The notes: generated by a model not told the origin, from the letters alone. Shown: positions 17,159 through 25,905, counted from the first letter of the stretch. The stretch: 64,000 nucleotides of DNA from an uncultured Porphyromonadaceae bacterium (GCA_900547555.1 URHG01000002.1:1-64000), one strand, 5' to 3'. Translations and numbers: made by a program.

Positions 17159-19423
17159 ATGAAAGTCGGAATAGGAATTGTGTTGTTATGTAGTGCCATA
17201 TCGCTACAAGCACAAATAAAGGGAACGATTGTCGATGGCGGCAGACAACCGGTAGAAGGTGCTACCGTCATTTTGCAGGCAAAAGATTCCTTGATAAAGA
17301 GTATTGCTTTGTCGGGATCTGACGGGGCGTTTATCTTGCAGGAAAGTCCCGGAAAATATCGGCTGATAATCCAGCATCTTCTTTATGAGACCCGACAAGT
17401 CGAGTGTCGGGGTCAAAATGTAGATACAATCTTTCTCGAACCGAAAGACTTTGTTCTGGGAGAGGTTCTCGTGAAGAATAAACCTTCTTTTGTGAAGGTG
17501 GAGAATGGCCGTTTGGAATATGATTTGGCTCACCTCTTTGAAGGGAGGGTTGTGAACAACGTATATGAAGCATTAGCCAGATTACCCGGAATAAGGGAGA
17601 ATAAAGACGGTTTGAGCCTGATTGGGGCAGGACGTGTTACCGTAGTCATTGACGGAAAACCCAAAAACATGGACGAAGAGCAATTTGAAGCCTTTTTGCG
17701 CAGTATGCCGGTGGAGCGGGTAGAGAAGGTCGAGGTCATGTATAGTGCGCCGCCCGAGTATCATACGAGGGGGGCTGTTGTCAATGTGATTCTTAAAAAG
17801 TCGTCCGAGCATTCTTTTCAGGGGGAGGTGAGTGCCGATTATCGAAACCGGTATTTCAACGGTGGTGGCATTGATGTCAATCTCCGTTTAGCGATGTCTA
17901 AAATGACCTTTGACCTTATGTATGGAGCGGAAAATGTAAAGAACTTGGAATATATCAATCTTTACTCCGAACATTTTTTCGGTGGTCGTATATACGATAT
18001 ACGGCAGAACGAACGTCTCAGCAGTAAATTCTGGAATCACAATCTCAGTGCGTTGATGACTTATAATGTCGATGCAAAAAATCGTATTGATGTTGCCTAT
18101 ACCGGAAATTATATTCCCCGTCAATATAATAAAAGCCGTACTACCGGAAACTATCAGACCGGAGTTGTCGATAAATACATCGATACCCGCATGCATAATG
18201 TTTCGTTACATTATTATTCGGGATTTGGACTTGAAGTCGGTAGCGACTATACGCATTATTGCTCCGATAACAATCAAAATCTGATTGCCGATTTCTCAGA
18301 TGGCCGACGAAGACGTTTTTCTATAATGGGCGGGCAAGAAATCGACCGTTATTCGACATATATCGATTACTCCCATATAATAGAGAAAAAATGGCACTTA
18401 GGTTGTGGTGCGTCTTATCGGTTTGCAGCCGATCATGATTATCAGTCGTTTGATGAAGTAGAGGGTAATGTCGTTGCAGAAAATCTAAATTCTCATATAA
18501 GAGAACATACAGCCGATTTTTATTTGTCTGTGGGTAAGGAGTCTGCATTGGGCGTTTCTTGGACGATTTCCGCTACGGGCGAATATTATAAGATGGGGCA
18601 ATATTGTAAGTGGACGATTTATCCGCAAGCCTCTCTTACTTATTTGAGAACGCCGGAACATGTGTTGCAATTATCTTTATCGACCGACAAAACTTATCCC
18701 GGCTATTGGGATATGCAGTCGGCCGTGAGTTACCTCAATGGATATACGGAGTTATGGGGAACTCCGGGATTAAAGCCGATGACGACATATAATCTGAACG
18801 GGAATTATATATGGCGGCAGAAATATATTTTCGGATTGTTTTTTACCCATACATCGGATTTTTTTACGCAAGCAGCCTATCAGTCGACCGATAGATTGGC
18901 ATTGATTTATAAAAATACAAATTGGGACTATATGCGGTTATGGGGGGCTAATGTCGTTTTACCTTTCAGTTTCGGTGGCTGGTTCGATTCCCGACTGACA
19001 TTATCCAGTATGGAAATGCATCAGCGCTACGATGATTTTTTCGATATCCCCTTTGACCGGAGGAAGTGGGTGTTTTGTGCCTCTTTGGATAATACGTTCA
19101 AAGTCGGTAGAAATTTATCGTTAGAGTTGGTAGGTAGTATACAGACCCCTGCTATACAAGGAACTTTCGATATTGGAAGTGTCTTCGATCTTACGGCCGG
19201 ATTGAAGTGGAGCTTGGTCGATGATAGGGTAACATTTTCAGCCCGGTGCAGCGATATATTTAATACCGGTATGCCCAACCTGAAAGTTCGTTTCAAGGGT
19301 CAGTATTTAGATATGGATAATGCCTTTCATAACAGGGCGCTGATTTTACATCTCGGTTACCGTTTCGGCGGATATAAGAAAAAGAATATGAAAAAAGTCG
19401 ATACGTCGAGATTCGGGCACTGA
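17159..19423 (+). CDS. outer-membrane beta-barrel protein, TonB-receptor-like (CarboxypepD_reg-like N-terminus)
   Basis: A 754-residue protein with a signal peptide (1-18, ending SLQA). A carboxypeptidase-regulatory-like beta-sandwich follows at about 20-95 (IKGTIVDGGRQPVEGATVIL). A plug-like region lies at about 110-215 (VYEALARLPGIRENKDGLSL, VVIDGKPKNMD, VERVEKVEVMYSAPPEY). A large C-terminal barrel rich in aromatic strand ends closes with LHLGYRFGG. This matches the Bacteroidetes OMP_b-brl_3 type, which resembles TonB receptors but often lacks a SusD partner. None is next to it here. The ligand is unknown. It is monocistronic: its own -7 element lies upstream and a bidirectional terminator downstream. 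Confidence 0.85.
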   Translation: MKVGIGIVLLCSAISLQAQIKGTIVDGGRQPVEGATVILQAKDSLIKSIALSGSDGAFILQESPGKYRLIIQHLLYETRQVECRGQNVDTIFLEPKDFVLGEVLVKNKPSFVKVENGRLEYDLAHLFEGRVVNNVYEALARLPGIRENKDGLSLIGAGRVTVVIDGKPKNMDEEQFEAFLRSMPVERVEKVEVMYSAPPEYHTRGAVVNVILKKSSEHSFQGEVSADYRNRYFNGGGIDVNLRLAMSKMTFDLMYGAENVKNLEYINLYSEHFFGGRIYDIRQNERLSSKFWNHNLSALMTYNVDAKNRIDVAYTGNYIPRQYNKSRTTGNYQTGVVDKYIDTRMHNVSLHYYSGFGLEVGSDYTHYCSDNNQNLIADFSDGRRRRFSIMGGQEIDRYSTYIDYSHIIEKKWHLGCGASYRFAADHDYQSFDEVEGNVVAENLNSHIREHTADFYLSVGKESALGVSWTISATGEYYKMGQYCKWTIYPQASLTYLRTPEHVLQLSLSTDKTYPGYWDMQSAVSYLNGYTELWGTPGLKPMTTYNLNGNYIWRQKYIFGLFFTHTSDFFTQAAYQSTDRLALIYKNTNWDYMRLWGANVVLPFSFGGWFDSRLTLSSMEMHQRYDDFFDIPFDRRKWVFCASLDNTFKVGRNLSLELVGSIQTPAIQGTFDIGSVFDLTAGLKWSLVDDRVTFSARCSDIFNTGMPNLKVRFKGQYLDMDNAFHNRALILHLGYRFGGYKKKNMKKVDTSRFGH

Positions 19424-19440
19424 TACCCGATAGGAGGAAA

Positions 19441-19477
19441 GATAAAAAGTCTCCGAAATTTTCGGAGACTTTTTATC
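19441..19477. terminator. bidirectional terminator between the barrel gene and lrp
   Basis: A perfect 18-base inverted repeat (GATAAAAAGTCTCCGAAA and its complement) with a one-base spacer. A- and T-rich ends give a T-run in both directions. It sits between two convergent genes. Confidence 0.88.
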
Positions 19478-19510
19478 TTATTTGTGAGATTTTTACGGAG
19501 AATGTGTTGC

Positions 19511-20080
19511 TTAGATAACAGAGTTGCTTTTTCTACCTCTTTTCTTTTTTACCGGCACTTCTTCACCCGATTCTTCATTTCCTGTCGTATAATTGCTTTC
19601 GGCTTTTTCATAAGTCGAGATATTTTCGATGGGCAATTGGCGACGGAAAGCCTCTTTGAAAGAGATGATCGATTCGGTACGGGCTAGTCCCAACGGTTGT
19701 AATTTGGTATGGATAATCTGTAACAGATGATTGTTGTTACGGGCGTATATTTTCAAAAACATATCGTACTTCCCGGTTGTATAGTGGCATTCGACTACTT
19801 CGGGAATATTTTGCAGTTTTTCCATGACCTCTTTGAACTGTCCCGGTGTTTGCAGATAGACACCGATGTACGCACATGTCTCAAAACCGATACGGTTTGA
19901 ATCCAGAGTAAACTCCGACCCTTTGATAATACCGAGGTTGGTCAATTTCTGTACCCTTTGGTGTATGGCTGCTCCCGAAACATTGCATTCACGGGCTACT
20001 TCCAAAAAAGGAATACGAGCGTTCGACGCGATAAGATTCAAGATTTTGTAGTCGAGATTATCCAGTTGATGATGTCCCAT
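19511..20080 (-). CDS. Lrp/AsnC-family transcriptional regulator with basic C-terminal tail
   Basis: A 189-residue regulator with an N-terminal HTH (LDYKILNLIASNARIPFLEV, residues 7-26, then CNVSGAAIHQRVQKL) and a RAM ligand-binding domain at about 70-150 (AYIGVYLQTPGQ, VVECHYTTGKYDMFLKI). The longer frame to 20137 is rejected because a perfect -7 element (20106-20113) lies inside it; the start MGHHQLDNLDYK at 20080 sits correctly downstream. The protein exceeds the usual 150-165 residues by a polar tail ending VKKKRGRKSNSVI, which looks like an AT-hook or basic DNA-contact extension. It is divergent from the kinase-like gene at 20272; the two -7 elements are 40 bases apart, so cross-control is possible. 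Confidence 0.92.
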   Translation of the reverse strand: MGHHQLDNLDYKILNLIASNARIPFLEVARECNVSGAAIHQRVQKLTNLGIIKGSEFTLDSNRIGFETCAYIGVYLQTPGQFKEVMEKLQNIPEVVECHYTTGKYDMFLKIYARNNNHLLQIIHTKLQPLGLARTESIISFKEAFRRQLPIENISTYEKAESNYTTGNEESGEEVPVKKKRGRKSNSVI

Positions 20081-20105
20081 AATATTATGTGTATGTTTAG
20101 GGTAA

Positions 20106-20113
20106 CAAAGATA
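20106..20113 (-). promoter_or_regulatory. -7 element for the lrp-type gene
   Basis: TATCTTTG on the minus strand, 25 bases before the ATG at 20080. It decides the start: the upstream in-frame ATG at 20137 would lie before the promoter. Confidence 0.65.
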
Positions 20114-20153
20114 TGAAAAAAAAGCATATTCTATCAAAAACGAATAAAATTTC

Positions 20154-20161
20154 TATCTTTG
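20154..20161 (+). promoter_or_regulatory. -7 element for the P-loop protein gene
   Basis: TATCTTTG on the plus strand, 110 bases before the start at 20272. It is divergent from the lrp -7 element. Confidence 0.5.
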
Positions 20162-20271
20162 TACTGAGAAATCTACGGAAAAGTGAGCTATTTTAAGCAA
20201 AGTCGAATAGGTCCTATTGAAGTCGAGGTATATTTCTAACGAGTGATGTAACGGAAGAAGCTCTTGAATTT

Positions 20272-20790
20272 ATGGTTATTTTGATAGCGGGAGATACACA
20301 TACCGGAAAAACCTTATTGGCGCAAAAGCTGTTGGAGAAATATAAATATCCCTATTTATCGATAGACCATTTGAAAATGGGGCTTATCAGAAGCGGGCGG
20401 TGCAAGTTGTCGGCAATGAGTGCCGATGAGGAATTGACCGCTTATCTGTGGCCTGTCGTGAGAGAAATAATAAAAACTTGTATCGATAATTCACAAAATC
20501 TGATTGTTGAGGGATGTTATATCCCTTTTGGTTGGGAAGACGATTTTACAGAGGCTTATGTCCGGCAGATAAGATATATTTGTCTTATATTCGGGGAGGA
20601 GTATATAAAGAATCATTTTTGTGATATTTTGAGATTCGAGAATATCATAGAAAAAAGATTGACAGCCGACCTCTCTGTCGAAGATCTTTGTTTACGTAAT
20701 AAATACAATTTGGAACAATGTCGATCGAGGGGGTATCGTTATATTTTGATAGATAAGAGATATGCAATAAATACGGACGATATAGTATGA
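20272..20790 (+). CDS. P-loop NTPase, kinase-like (AAA_33 / zeta-toxin-like fold)
   Basis: A 172-residue cytoplasmic protein. Walker A is GDTHTGKT (residues 7-14), followed by LLAQKLLEKY. DHLKMGL near 33 is a substrate-side motif typical of small-molecule kinases, and LIVEGCYIPF near 80 is the Walker B-like strand. The fold suggests phosphorylation of a small molecule, but the substrate is unknown. It resembles proteins labelled ATP-binding protein or 2-phosphoglycerate kinase in Firmicutes; that resemblance is from memory. The gene is AT-richer than its neighbours, which could indicate transfer. A zeta-type toxin is less likely, since no antitoxin gene is adjacent. Confidence 0.6.
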   Translation: MVILIAGDTHTGKTLLAQKLLEKYKYPYLSIDHLKMGLIRSGRCKLSAMSADEELTAYLWPVVREIIKTCIDNSQNLIVEGCYIPFGWEDDFTEAYVRQIRYICLIFGEEYIKNHFCDILRFENIIEKRLTADLSVEDLCLRNKYNLEQCRSRGYRYILIDKRYAINTDDIV

Positions 20791-20980
20791 GAGAAAGATT
20801 TACCGGGAGTAGAAAACAATAGAACAAGAATAAAATCTTTATCTTTACGAAGACAAATTTATGCATTTTTTGCGGACTTCTGCGCTTTATGCTCATGGCT
20901 GTTTTTCCTTTACTCCTGGATAAGTCATTGTGTATGAAGTTGAATTGAGTAATAATAACCTGATTATAAAAAGTAGAACA

Positions 20981-21547
20981 ATGTTGAGATTACAGCCTGT
21001 AACGCTTGCCGATAAGGAGGCGCTTTCTTATATCGAAGATTTGTATGTGAAGTCTTTTCCCATTGACGAACGCCGTCCTTTTGAGAAGTTGCTCGAATTG
21101 CTTGGAAATTCTCCGGTTTTTCATCTTCGTCTTTTATGTGATGGAGACAAGAAAGTGGGCTTTATTTCTTATTGGCAATGGCCCGACTTGACATACGGGG
21201 AACATTTTGCCGTTGATCCCGATGAGCGGGGGGGCGGTTATGGCGGGAAAGCTTTACGGCTTTTGTGTGAGGAGGTACAAACTCCGGTCGTTCTCGAAGT
21301 AGAGTTACCATTTGACGAGATGTCGCGTCGGCGTATCGGTTTTTATCAGCGTTCCGGTTTTACGCTTTCTACACTCCCTTATATTCAGCCTCCTTATTTC
21401 GATGGGGCGCAACCGTTGGAGTTGCACCTGATGTTCTATGCCCTTCCTGTGTCGGTAGAGAGTGATGCTTTCTCCAATTTTTTCTGTCGTGTGAGGGATC
21501 GGTTGCATAGAGACGTTTACGGTGTCGAGCCGGGTAGGTATGTGTAG
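20981..21547 (+). CDS. GNAT-family N-acetyltransferase
   Basis: A 188-residue cytoplasmic acyltransferase. The acetyl-CoA-binding motif A region reads FAVDPDERGGGYGGKALRLLCEEV (about residues 75-98), and motif B follows as IGFYQRSGF. The substrate is unknown. A GTG at 20930 extends the frame by 17 residues, but the added part is not conserved-looking; the ATG at 20981 before LRLQPVT is preferred. It is followed closely by znuA, whose candidate starts fall at or just past this stop codon. Confidence 0.82.
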   Translation: MLRLQPVTLADKEALSYIEDLYVKSFPIDERRPFEKLLELLGNSPVFHLRLLCDGDKKVGFISYWQWPDLTYGEHFAVDPDERGGGYGGKALRLLCEEVQTPVVLEVELPFDEMSRRRIGFYQRSGFTLSTLPYIQPPYFDGAQPLELHLMFYALPVSVESDAFSNFFCRVRDRLHRDVYGVEPGRYV

Positions 21548-21560
21548 TTCGAATTTTGTT

Positions 21561-22460
21561 ATGTCCACGATGTCTTTTTTGTATCGGCCTTCCCGAAAAG
21601 TCTTTGCCTCGGTTGTATTGCTTCTGCTGGGCTTCGGGTTATGTGCTTGTACCGATAATAAGTCGGGACGTATCTCTGTTGCCGTAACTATTCCGCCTTT
21701 GCAGAATTGGGCCGAACAATTGGCCGGCGGTCGTGTCGATATTGTTTGTGCCGTACCCGATGGGGGAAATCCCGAATCGTATGATCTACCGCCGTCGGCA
21801 ATGGTCGGATTATCGAAATGTCGTCTCTATTTCAGTTGCGGTTATTTGGGCTTCGAGCGTTCATGGCTCGGCAAACTGTCGGAGAATAACCCCGAGTTGC
21901 AGATTGTCGATCTTTCCGAGGGATTGGAACTCCTGTATGGCACACACCATCACGAAGAGGGGCATCATCATGACGGAGAGGCATATCCCGATCCGCATAT
22001 ATGGTGCTCGCCCCGTCTTGCGCGACGAATGGTCGAAACGATGTATCGGTCATTGACCGAAATCGATCCCGATGGGGCATCGACGTATGCCGAGAATTAT
22101 GCTCGGATCGATCGCTGGTTTGCTCAATTGGATTCCGTACTGACAGATAAACTTCGACCTTTCAAAGGAAAAGCCTTTGCCGTTTACCACCCGACACTTT
22201 CTTATTGGGCTGCCGATTACGGCCTTCGCCAACTTGCGCTCGAACCCGATGGAAAATCTCCGTCGCCACAATATTTGCGGGCGATGGTCGATTCGGCACG
22301 TCGTGCGGGAGTGGAAGTCGTCTTTATACAGCGGGAGTTTGATCCCCGGCAGGCCGAAACTTTCGCTCGGGAGGTCGGCTGTCGTACCGAGATAATAAAC
22401 CCGCTTGCGTATGCGTGGGGTGAAGAAATAATGCGTATTGCCGATGCTTTTACCCGATAA
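21561..22460 (+). CDS. znuA: zinc/metal ABC transporter substrate-binding lipoprotein, ZnuA-like
   Basis: A cluster A-I metal-binding protein of 299 residues. A hydrophobic signal ending GFGLC gives a lipoprotein cysteine, so it is membrane-anchored in the periplasm. A histidine loop (HHHEEGHHHDGE) is typical for zinc. Two metal ligands are recognisable: His in DPHIW and His in VYHPTLSYW. At the usual first ligand position the sequence reads GGNPESYDLPPS, without His, and the usual C-terminal Asp reads INPLAY with Asn, so metal coordination may differ. Start choices are 21540, 21561 and 21570; 21561 is a compromise just after the GNAT stop. znuC overlaps its 3' end. No permease gene is adjacent. 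Confidence 0.85.
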   Translation: MSTMSFLYRPSRKVFASVVLLLLGFGLCACTDNKSGRISVAVTIPPLQNWAEQLAGGRVDIVCAVPDGGNPESYDLPPSAMVGLSKCRLYFSCGYLGFERSWLGKLSENNPELQIVDLSEGLELLYGTHHHEEGHHHDGEAYPDPHIWCSPRLARRMVETMYRSLTEIDPDGASTYAENYARIDRWFAQLDSVLTDKLRPFKGKAFAVYHPTLSYWAADYGLRQLALEPDGKSPSPQYLRAMVDSARRAGVEVVFIQREFDPRQAETFAREVGCRTEIINPLAYAWGEEIMRIADAFTR

Positions 22461-23094
22461 TAAACAGATTGTTTTGAGTCATGTCGATTTGAGATATGAC
22501 GACCACTTGGTACTTTCCGATGTCTCGATAGAAATTTGCCGGGGTGATTTTGCATTGATTGTAGGTCCGAACGGAGGGGGAAAAACCTCCTTGTTACGGG
22601 TCATTTTAGGATTGCTGCGGCCTGATGAGGGAGAGGTCGTTTTTTATAGGGGCGGGACGGTCGTTCCTTCGCTCGATATAGGATATTTACCGCAGAAAAG
22701 CCGCATCGATTCCCGATTCCCGATTACGGTTGCCGAGGTCGTCGCTATGGGGCTTATCAGGAAGAAATTATCCCGTAAAGATTCAGGTCTTTTGCTCGAT
22801 GATATGTTGGCTCGGGTGGGGTTGTCCGATTATGCTGCGACACCGATCGGCGAACTTTCGGGCGGACAGTTGCAGCGGGCTTTGTTCGGCAGGGCATTGA
22901 TTACAAGTCCCGAAGTATTGATTCTCGACGAGCCAACCTCGTATGTCGACCGGAACTTCGGGCAGATGATGGTCGACCTGTTACGGGAGGCCAATCGCAC
23001 GGCTACGATTCTATTGGTTACGCACGAGGCTCATTATTTCGATGCGTTGGCAACACAGAGGTTCCGGGTGCATAAGACGGTTGAAAAGTTTTAA
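22444..23094 (+). CDS. znuC: metal ABC transporter ATP-binding protein, ZnuC-like
   Basis: A 216-residue ABC ATPase with Walker A GPNGGGKTS (about residues 38-46), Q-loop at LPQKSR, signature LSGGQLQR near 140, Walker B VLILDEP, and H-loop VTHEAH. It would energise uptake by the ZnuA partner. The ATG at 22444 overlaps the end of znuA by 17 bases, which suggests translational coupling; a TTG two codons upstream is less likely. The expected membrane permease (ZnuB) is neither between the two genes nor after them. The next gene, dprA, is convergent only 4 bases away. Confidence 0.88.
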   Translation: MLLPDNKQIVLSHVDLRYDDHLVLSDVSIEICRGDFALIVGPNGGGKTSLLRVILGLLRPDEGEVVFYRGGTVVPSLDIGYLPQKSRIDSRFPITVAEVVAMGLIRKKLSRKDSGLLLDDMLARVGLSDYAATPIGELSGGQLQRALFGRALITSPEVLILDEPTSYVDRNFGQMMVDLLREANRTATILLVTHEAHYFDALATQRFRVHKTVEKF

Positions 23095-23098
23095 ATAG

Positions 23099-24214
23099 CT
23101 ATTTGGTGGCGCAGAACATGCCGCCCGGGAGTGTGCGTACAAGGCCTTTGAATTCCATTTCCAGTAGTGTGGAGAGTATTTCCCCGGCGGGGAGGTTGGC
23201 GGCGACAGTGAGTTGATTGATTTGCTGTTCTCCCCGGTCATGCAATATTTGAAGCAGAACAGACTCTTTTTCTGAAATTTCGGGAAATAAGGAGGGCTGT
23301 TGTTTTACGTCGGGTCGTGTGGACGTTTCCCAGCCCATTGTCTCGATGATGTCTTCGGCCGAAGTAACCAGTGCGGCGACGTTGTCGCGTATGAGTCGGT
23401 TGCAACCGGTCGAACATTCTTGATTGATATTTCCCGGGAGGGCAAAAACTTCCCGATTGTAGTCTCGGGCGAGATGGGCCGTGATAAGTGCTCCGCCTTT
23501 TTCGGGCGATTCGATGACGAGAGTCGCTTCGGTCATTCCCGCTATGATGCGGTTACGGGCCACGAAGTTTATTTTCAGGATAGGTTGTTGGGAGGTATAT
23601 TCGGTGAGAAGGCCTCCGTTTTGTTCGGCTTCTCGGGCCGTAGTGCGGTGTACCGACGGATAAAGAGTGTGCAAGCCGTGAGCGAGGACACCGATGGTCG
23701 GCAGGTTGTTTTTTAACGCCTCCCGGTGTGCGCAGATGTCGATGCCGTAGGCCATGCCGCTGACGATAGTCAGCCCCGGGACGGAGCGGGAAAGTTGGCC
23801 GAGTAAATCGGCGCAAAAGTCTCGGCCGTATCGGGTTGCCTTTCGTGTCCCGACGATACTTAATATGCGGTGAGGATTCAGATTTCCATTCCCTTTGAAA
23901 TAGAGCATGACCGGTGCGTCCGGGCATTCATGCAGCCGGGCCGGATAATCCATGTCGGTGAAAAAAAGAGGGGTAATACCTCTTTCCTCGATAAATGCCA
24001 TTTCGGTGTCGGCAGCCGACAACGCTTTTTCCCGGCTTGCCTCATCGAATAACGGCGCGGTGATACCCAGAATTTCCCGCCAACTTTCCGGTGATTCGTT
24101 GAAGAGCGTATTCAAGTCGCCGCACGATTGCAATAGTTTTTCGGCGACTTGGCGGCTCATGCCTTTCATTTGCGAAAGTGCAATCGCATAGCGAAGGGAT
24201 TCGGACGGTATCAA
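23099..24214 (-). CDS. dprA: DNA-processing protein DprA
   Basis: DprA binds incoming single-stranded DNA and loads RecA during natural transformation. The 371-residue protein has an N-terminal helix-hairpin-helix/SAM part (QMKGMSRQVAEKLLQSCG), the Rossmann-fold DprA core (GTRKATRYGRDF near 125, SGMAYGIDICAH near 155, NRIIAGMTEATLVIES near 220, GALITAHLARD) and a C-terminal winged-helix domain (about 310-371). The start MIPSESLRYAIAL is 12 bases after the thioesterase stop, so it is the last gene of an hflX-thioesterase-dprA operon. It is convergent with znuC, with only 4 bases between the stop codons and no terminator. Confidence 0.94.
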   Translation of the reverse strand: MIPSESLRYAIALSQMKGMSRQVAEKLLQSCGDLNTLFNESPESWREILGITAPLFDEASREKALSAADTEMAFIEERGITPLFFTDMDYPARLHECPDAPVMLYFKGNGNLNPHRILSIVGTRKATRYGRDFCADLLGQLSRSVPGLTIVSGMAYGIDICAHREALKNNLPTIGVLAHGLHTLYPSVHRTTAREAEQNGGLLTEYTSQQPILKINFVARNRIIAGMTEATLVIESPEKGGALITAHLARDYNREVFALPGNINQECSTGCNRLIRDNVAALVTSAEDIIETMGWETSTRPDVKQQPSLFPEISEKESVLLQILHDRGEQQINQLTVAANLPAGEILSTLLEMEFKGLVRTLPGGMFCATK

Positions 24215-24226
24215 AACAGGAATCGG

Positions 24227-24637
24227 TTAGATCAGGTAATCCTTGAAATATTCAGCCAACTCGTCTCCCCTGGTTGCTCGCCCGTTGACAGTGGCGACGC
24301 TCTCTACTTTTCCCCGGGTACACAGTTTATCGTCGCTTTTCCGGTAGATGTCTTGGTAGAATACATATTTGGGGCCTTCCCGTCGTAAGTAAAGACGGCA
24401 TACGGCTATATCTTTGCTTCGTAACGAAATGCGGTATTCTATGTCGACATGACGTACGACGCATTCGATGCCCTGTTCCCGCAAATCGGTAAAACCTTTA
24501 CCTGCGTCCAATAGGAATTCATGGCGGGCGTGTTCCATGTAGTGCTGATAGTTGGCATTATTGACGATGCCTTGCATGTCGCACTCATAATCGCGTACTT
24601 TGATTTCGATTTCGTGAATATAGCGGGGCTTTTCCAT
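24227..24637 (-). CDS. acyl-CoA thioesterase, hotdog fold (YbgC/FadM type)
   Basis: A 136-residue enzyme that hydrolyses acyl-CoA thioesters. The catalytic motif VRDYECDMQGIVNNANY (residues 10-26, Asp at the D-M-Q-G-I-V) is that of the 4-hydroxybenzoyl-CoA thioesterase family. A longer frame begins at 24697 but overlaps the hflX 3' end; the start MEKPRYIHEIEI at 24637 falls 13 bases after the hflX stop and fits the family length. The natural acyl chain is unknown. Its position between hflX and dprA is probably a matter of shared transcription. Confidence 0.88.
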   Translation of the reverse strand: MEKPRYIHEIEIKVRDYECDMQGIVNNANYQHYMEHARHEFLLDAGKGFTDLREQGIECVVRHVDIEYRISLRSKDIAVCRLYLRREGPKYVFYQDIYRKSDDKLCTRGKVESVATVNGRATRGDELAEYFKDYLI

Positions 24638-24650
24638 AACAGAAGATTTT

Positions 24651-25889
24651 TTAGATGTTCCCGGAGTTGTCTTCTTCGAGAGAGTCGTATTTCTCAAACA
24701 GGAAGTCGTTGTAGGGGAAACGTGTTACATGTATCTCTTTTACCCGTTGGTACAAGAGTTGTTTCAATTCCTCAATGTTGTTTCGTTCGCGTGCCGAGAT
24801 AAAGATACAATTTTCGTGCATGCGGGACATCCAAGTCTCTTTCAAATCTTCGAGAGGGATATTCTCCCGTGTCCGGGGCGATAGGTCGTCCGGGTCTTTC
24901 TCCACATGTTTGTAGGCATCGATTTTATTGAAAACGAGAATCATCGGTTTATCGGTCGCGTTGCAAACCTCATGGAGCGTTTTGTTGACGATTTCGATTT
25001 GTTCTTCGAAGGCCGGGTGCGAGATGTCCACGATATGCAGGAGCAGGTCGGCTTCTCGCACTTCGTCGAGGGTGGATTTGAACGATTCGACGAGGTGGGT
25101 TGGCAGTTTGCGGATAAATCCCACTGTGTCGGTGAGCAGGAAAGGCAGGTTGTCGATGATGACTTTTCTGACAGTGGTATCGAGAGTGGCGAAAAGTTTG
25201 TTTTCGGCAAAAACTTCCGATTTGCTCAGCAGATTCATCAGCGTCGATTTTCCGACATTCGTATATCCGACGAGGGCGACACGTACCATTTTCCCCCGGT
25301 TTTTGCGTTGAATGCTTTTTTGGCGGTCGATATGCTTCAATTCTTGTTTGAGCAATGCGATTTTATCGAGAATGATACGGCGGTCGGTCTCTATCTGGGT
25401 TTCACCGGGACCACGCATACCGATACCTCCCCGTTGCCGTTCGAGGTGGGTCCATAAGCGGGTAAGCCGGGGCAAGAGGTATTGGTATTGTGCCAGTTCG
25501 ACCTGAGTCTTGGCATGGGCCGTTTGGGCGCGTTTAGCAAATATATCGAGAATCAGGCTGGTACGGTCGAGGATTTTTACTTGCAATGTCTGTTCGATAT
25601 TTTTCAGTTGTTTGGGAGACAGTTCATCGTCGAAGATGACGAGACCGATTTCGTTCTCGTCGATGAATGTTTTTATTTCGGCCAGTTTCCCGCTTCCGAC
25701 AAATGTTACCGAGTTGGGTTGCTCTATCCGTTGTAGGAATTTTTTCACCGGCTCGGCACCAGCGGTTTCGGCGAGGAAAGCCAACTCGTCGAGATATTCG
25801 TTGGCTTTCGCCTCATTTTGTGTGGGAGTAATCAACCCTACCAATACGGCGCGTTCATTGACTTCTTCTGTAAGTATGAATTCTTTCAT
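24651..25889 (-). CDS. hflX: ribosome-associated GTPase HflX
   Basis: HflX is a GTPase that splits stalled or heat-damaged ribosomes. The 412-residue protein has the N-terminal HflX domain (ERAVLVGLITPTQ, then FVGSGKLAEIK and IFDDELSPKQLKNIEQ), a coiled linker (RRGGIGMRGPGETQIETDRR) and the G domain: G1 GYTNVGKST near 204, G3 DTVGFI, G4 NKID. The frame is open upstream to 26186, but that part is arginine-rich antisense noise over the acetyltransferase gene. The ATG at 25889 fits both the family N-terminus and the -7 element at 25906-25913. It heads the operon with the thioesterase and dprA. Confidence 0.95.
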   Translation of the reverse strand: MKEFILTEEVNERAVLVGLITPTQNEAKANEYLDELAFLAETAGAEPVKKFLQRIEQPNSVTFVGSGKLAEIKTFIDENEIGLVIFDDELSPKQLKNIEQTLQVKILDRTSLILDIFAKRAQTAHAKTQVELAQYQYLLPRLTRLWTHLERQRGGIGMRGPGETQIETDRRIILDKIALLKQELKHIDRQKSIQRKNRGKMVRVALVGYTNVGKSTLMNLLSKSEVFAENKLFATLDTTVRKVIIDNLPFLLTDTVGFIRKLPTHLVESFKSTLDEVREADLLLHIVDISHPAFEEQIEIVNKTLHEVCNATDKPMILVFNKIDAYKHVEKDPDDLSPRTRENIPLEDLKETWMSRMHENCIFISARERNNIEELKQLLYQRVKEIHVTRFPYNDFLFEKYDSLEEDNSGNI

Positions 25890-25905
25890 AGAATTGTTGT
25901 TTACA

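Noticed and set aside
20272..20790. Zeta-type toxin of a toxin-antitoxin pair
   Set aside because: The P-loop fold fits loosely, but there is no adjacent small antitoxin gene and the neighbours are a divergent regulator and a GNAT.
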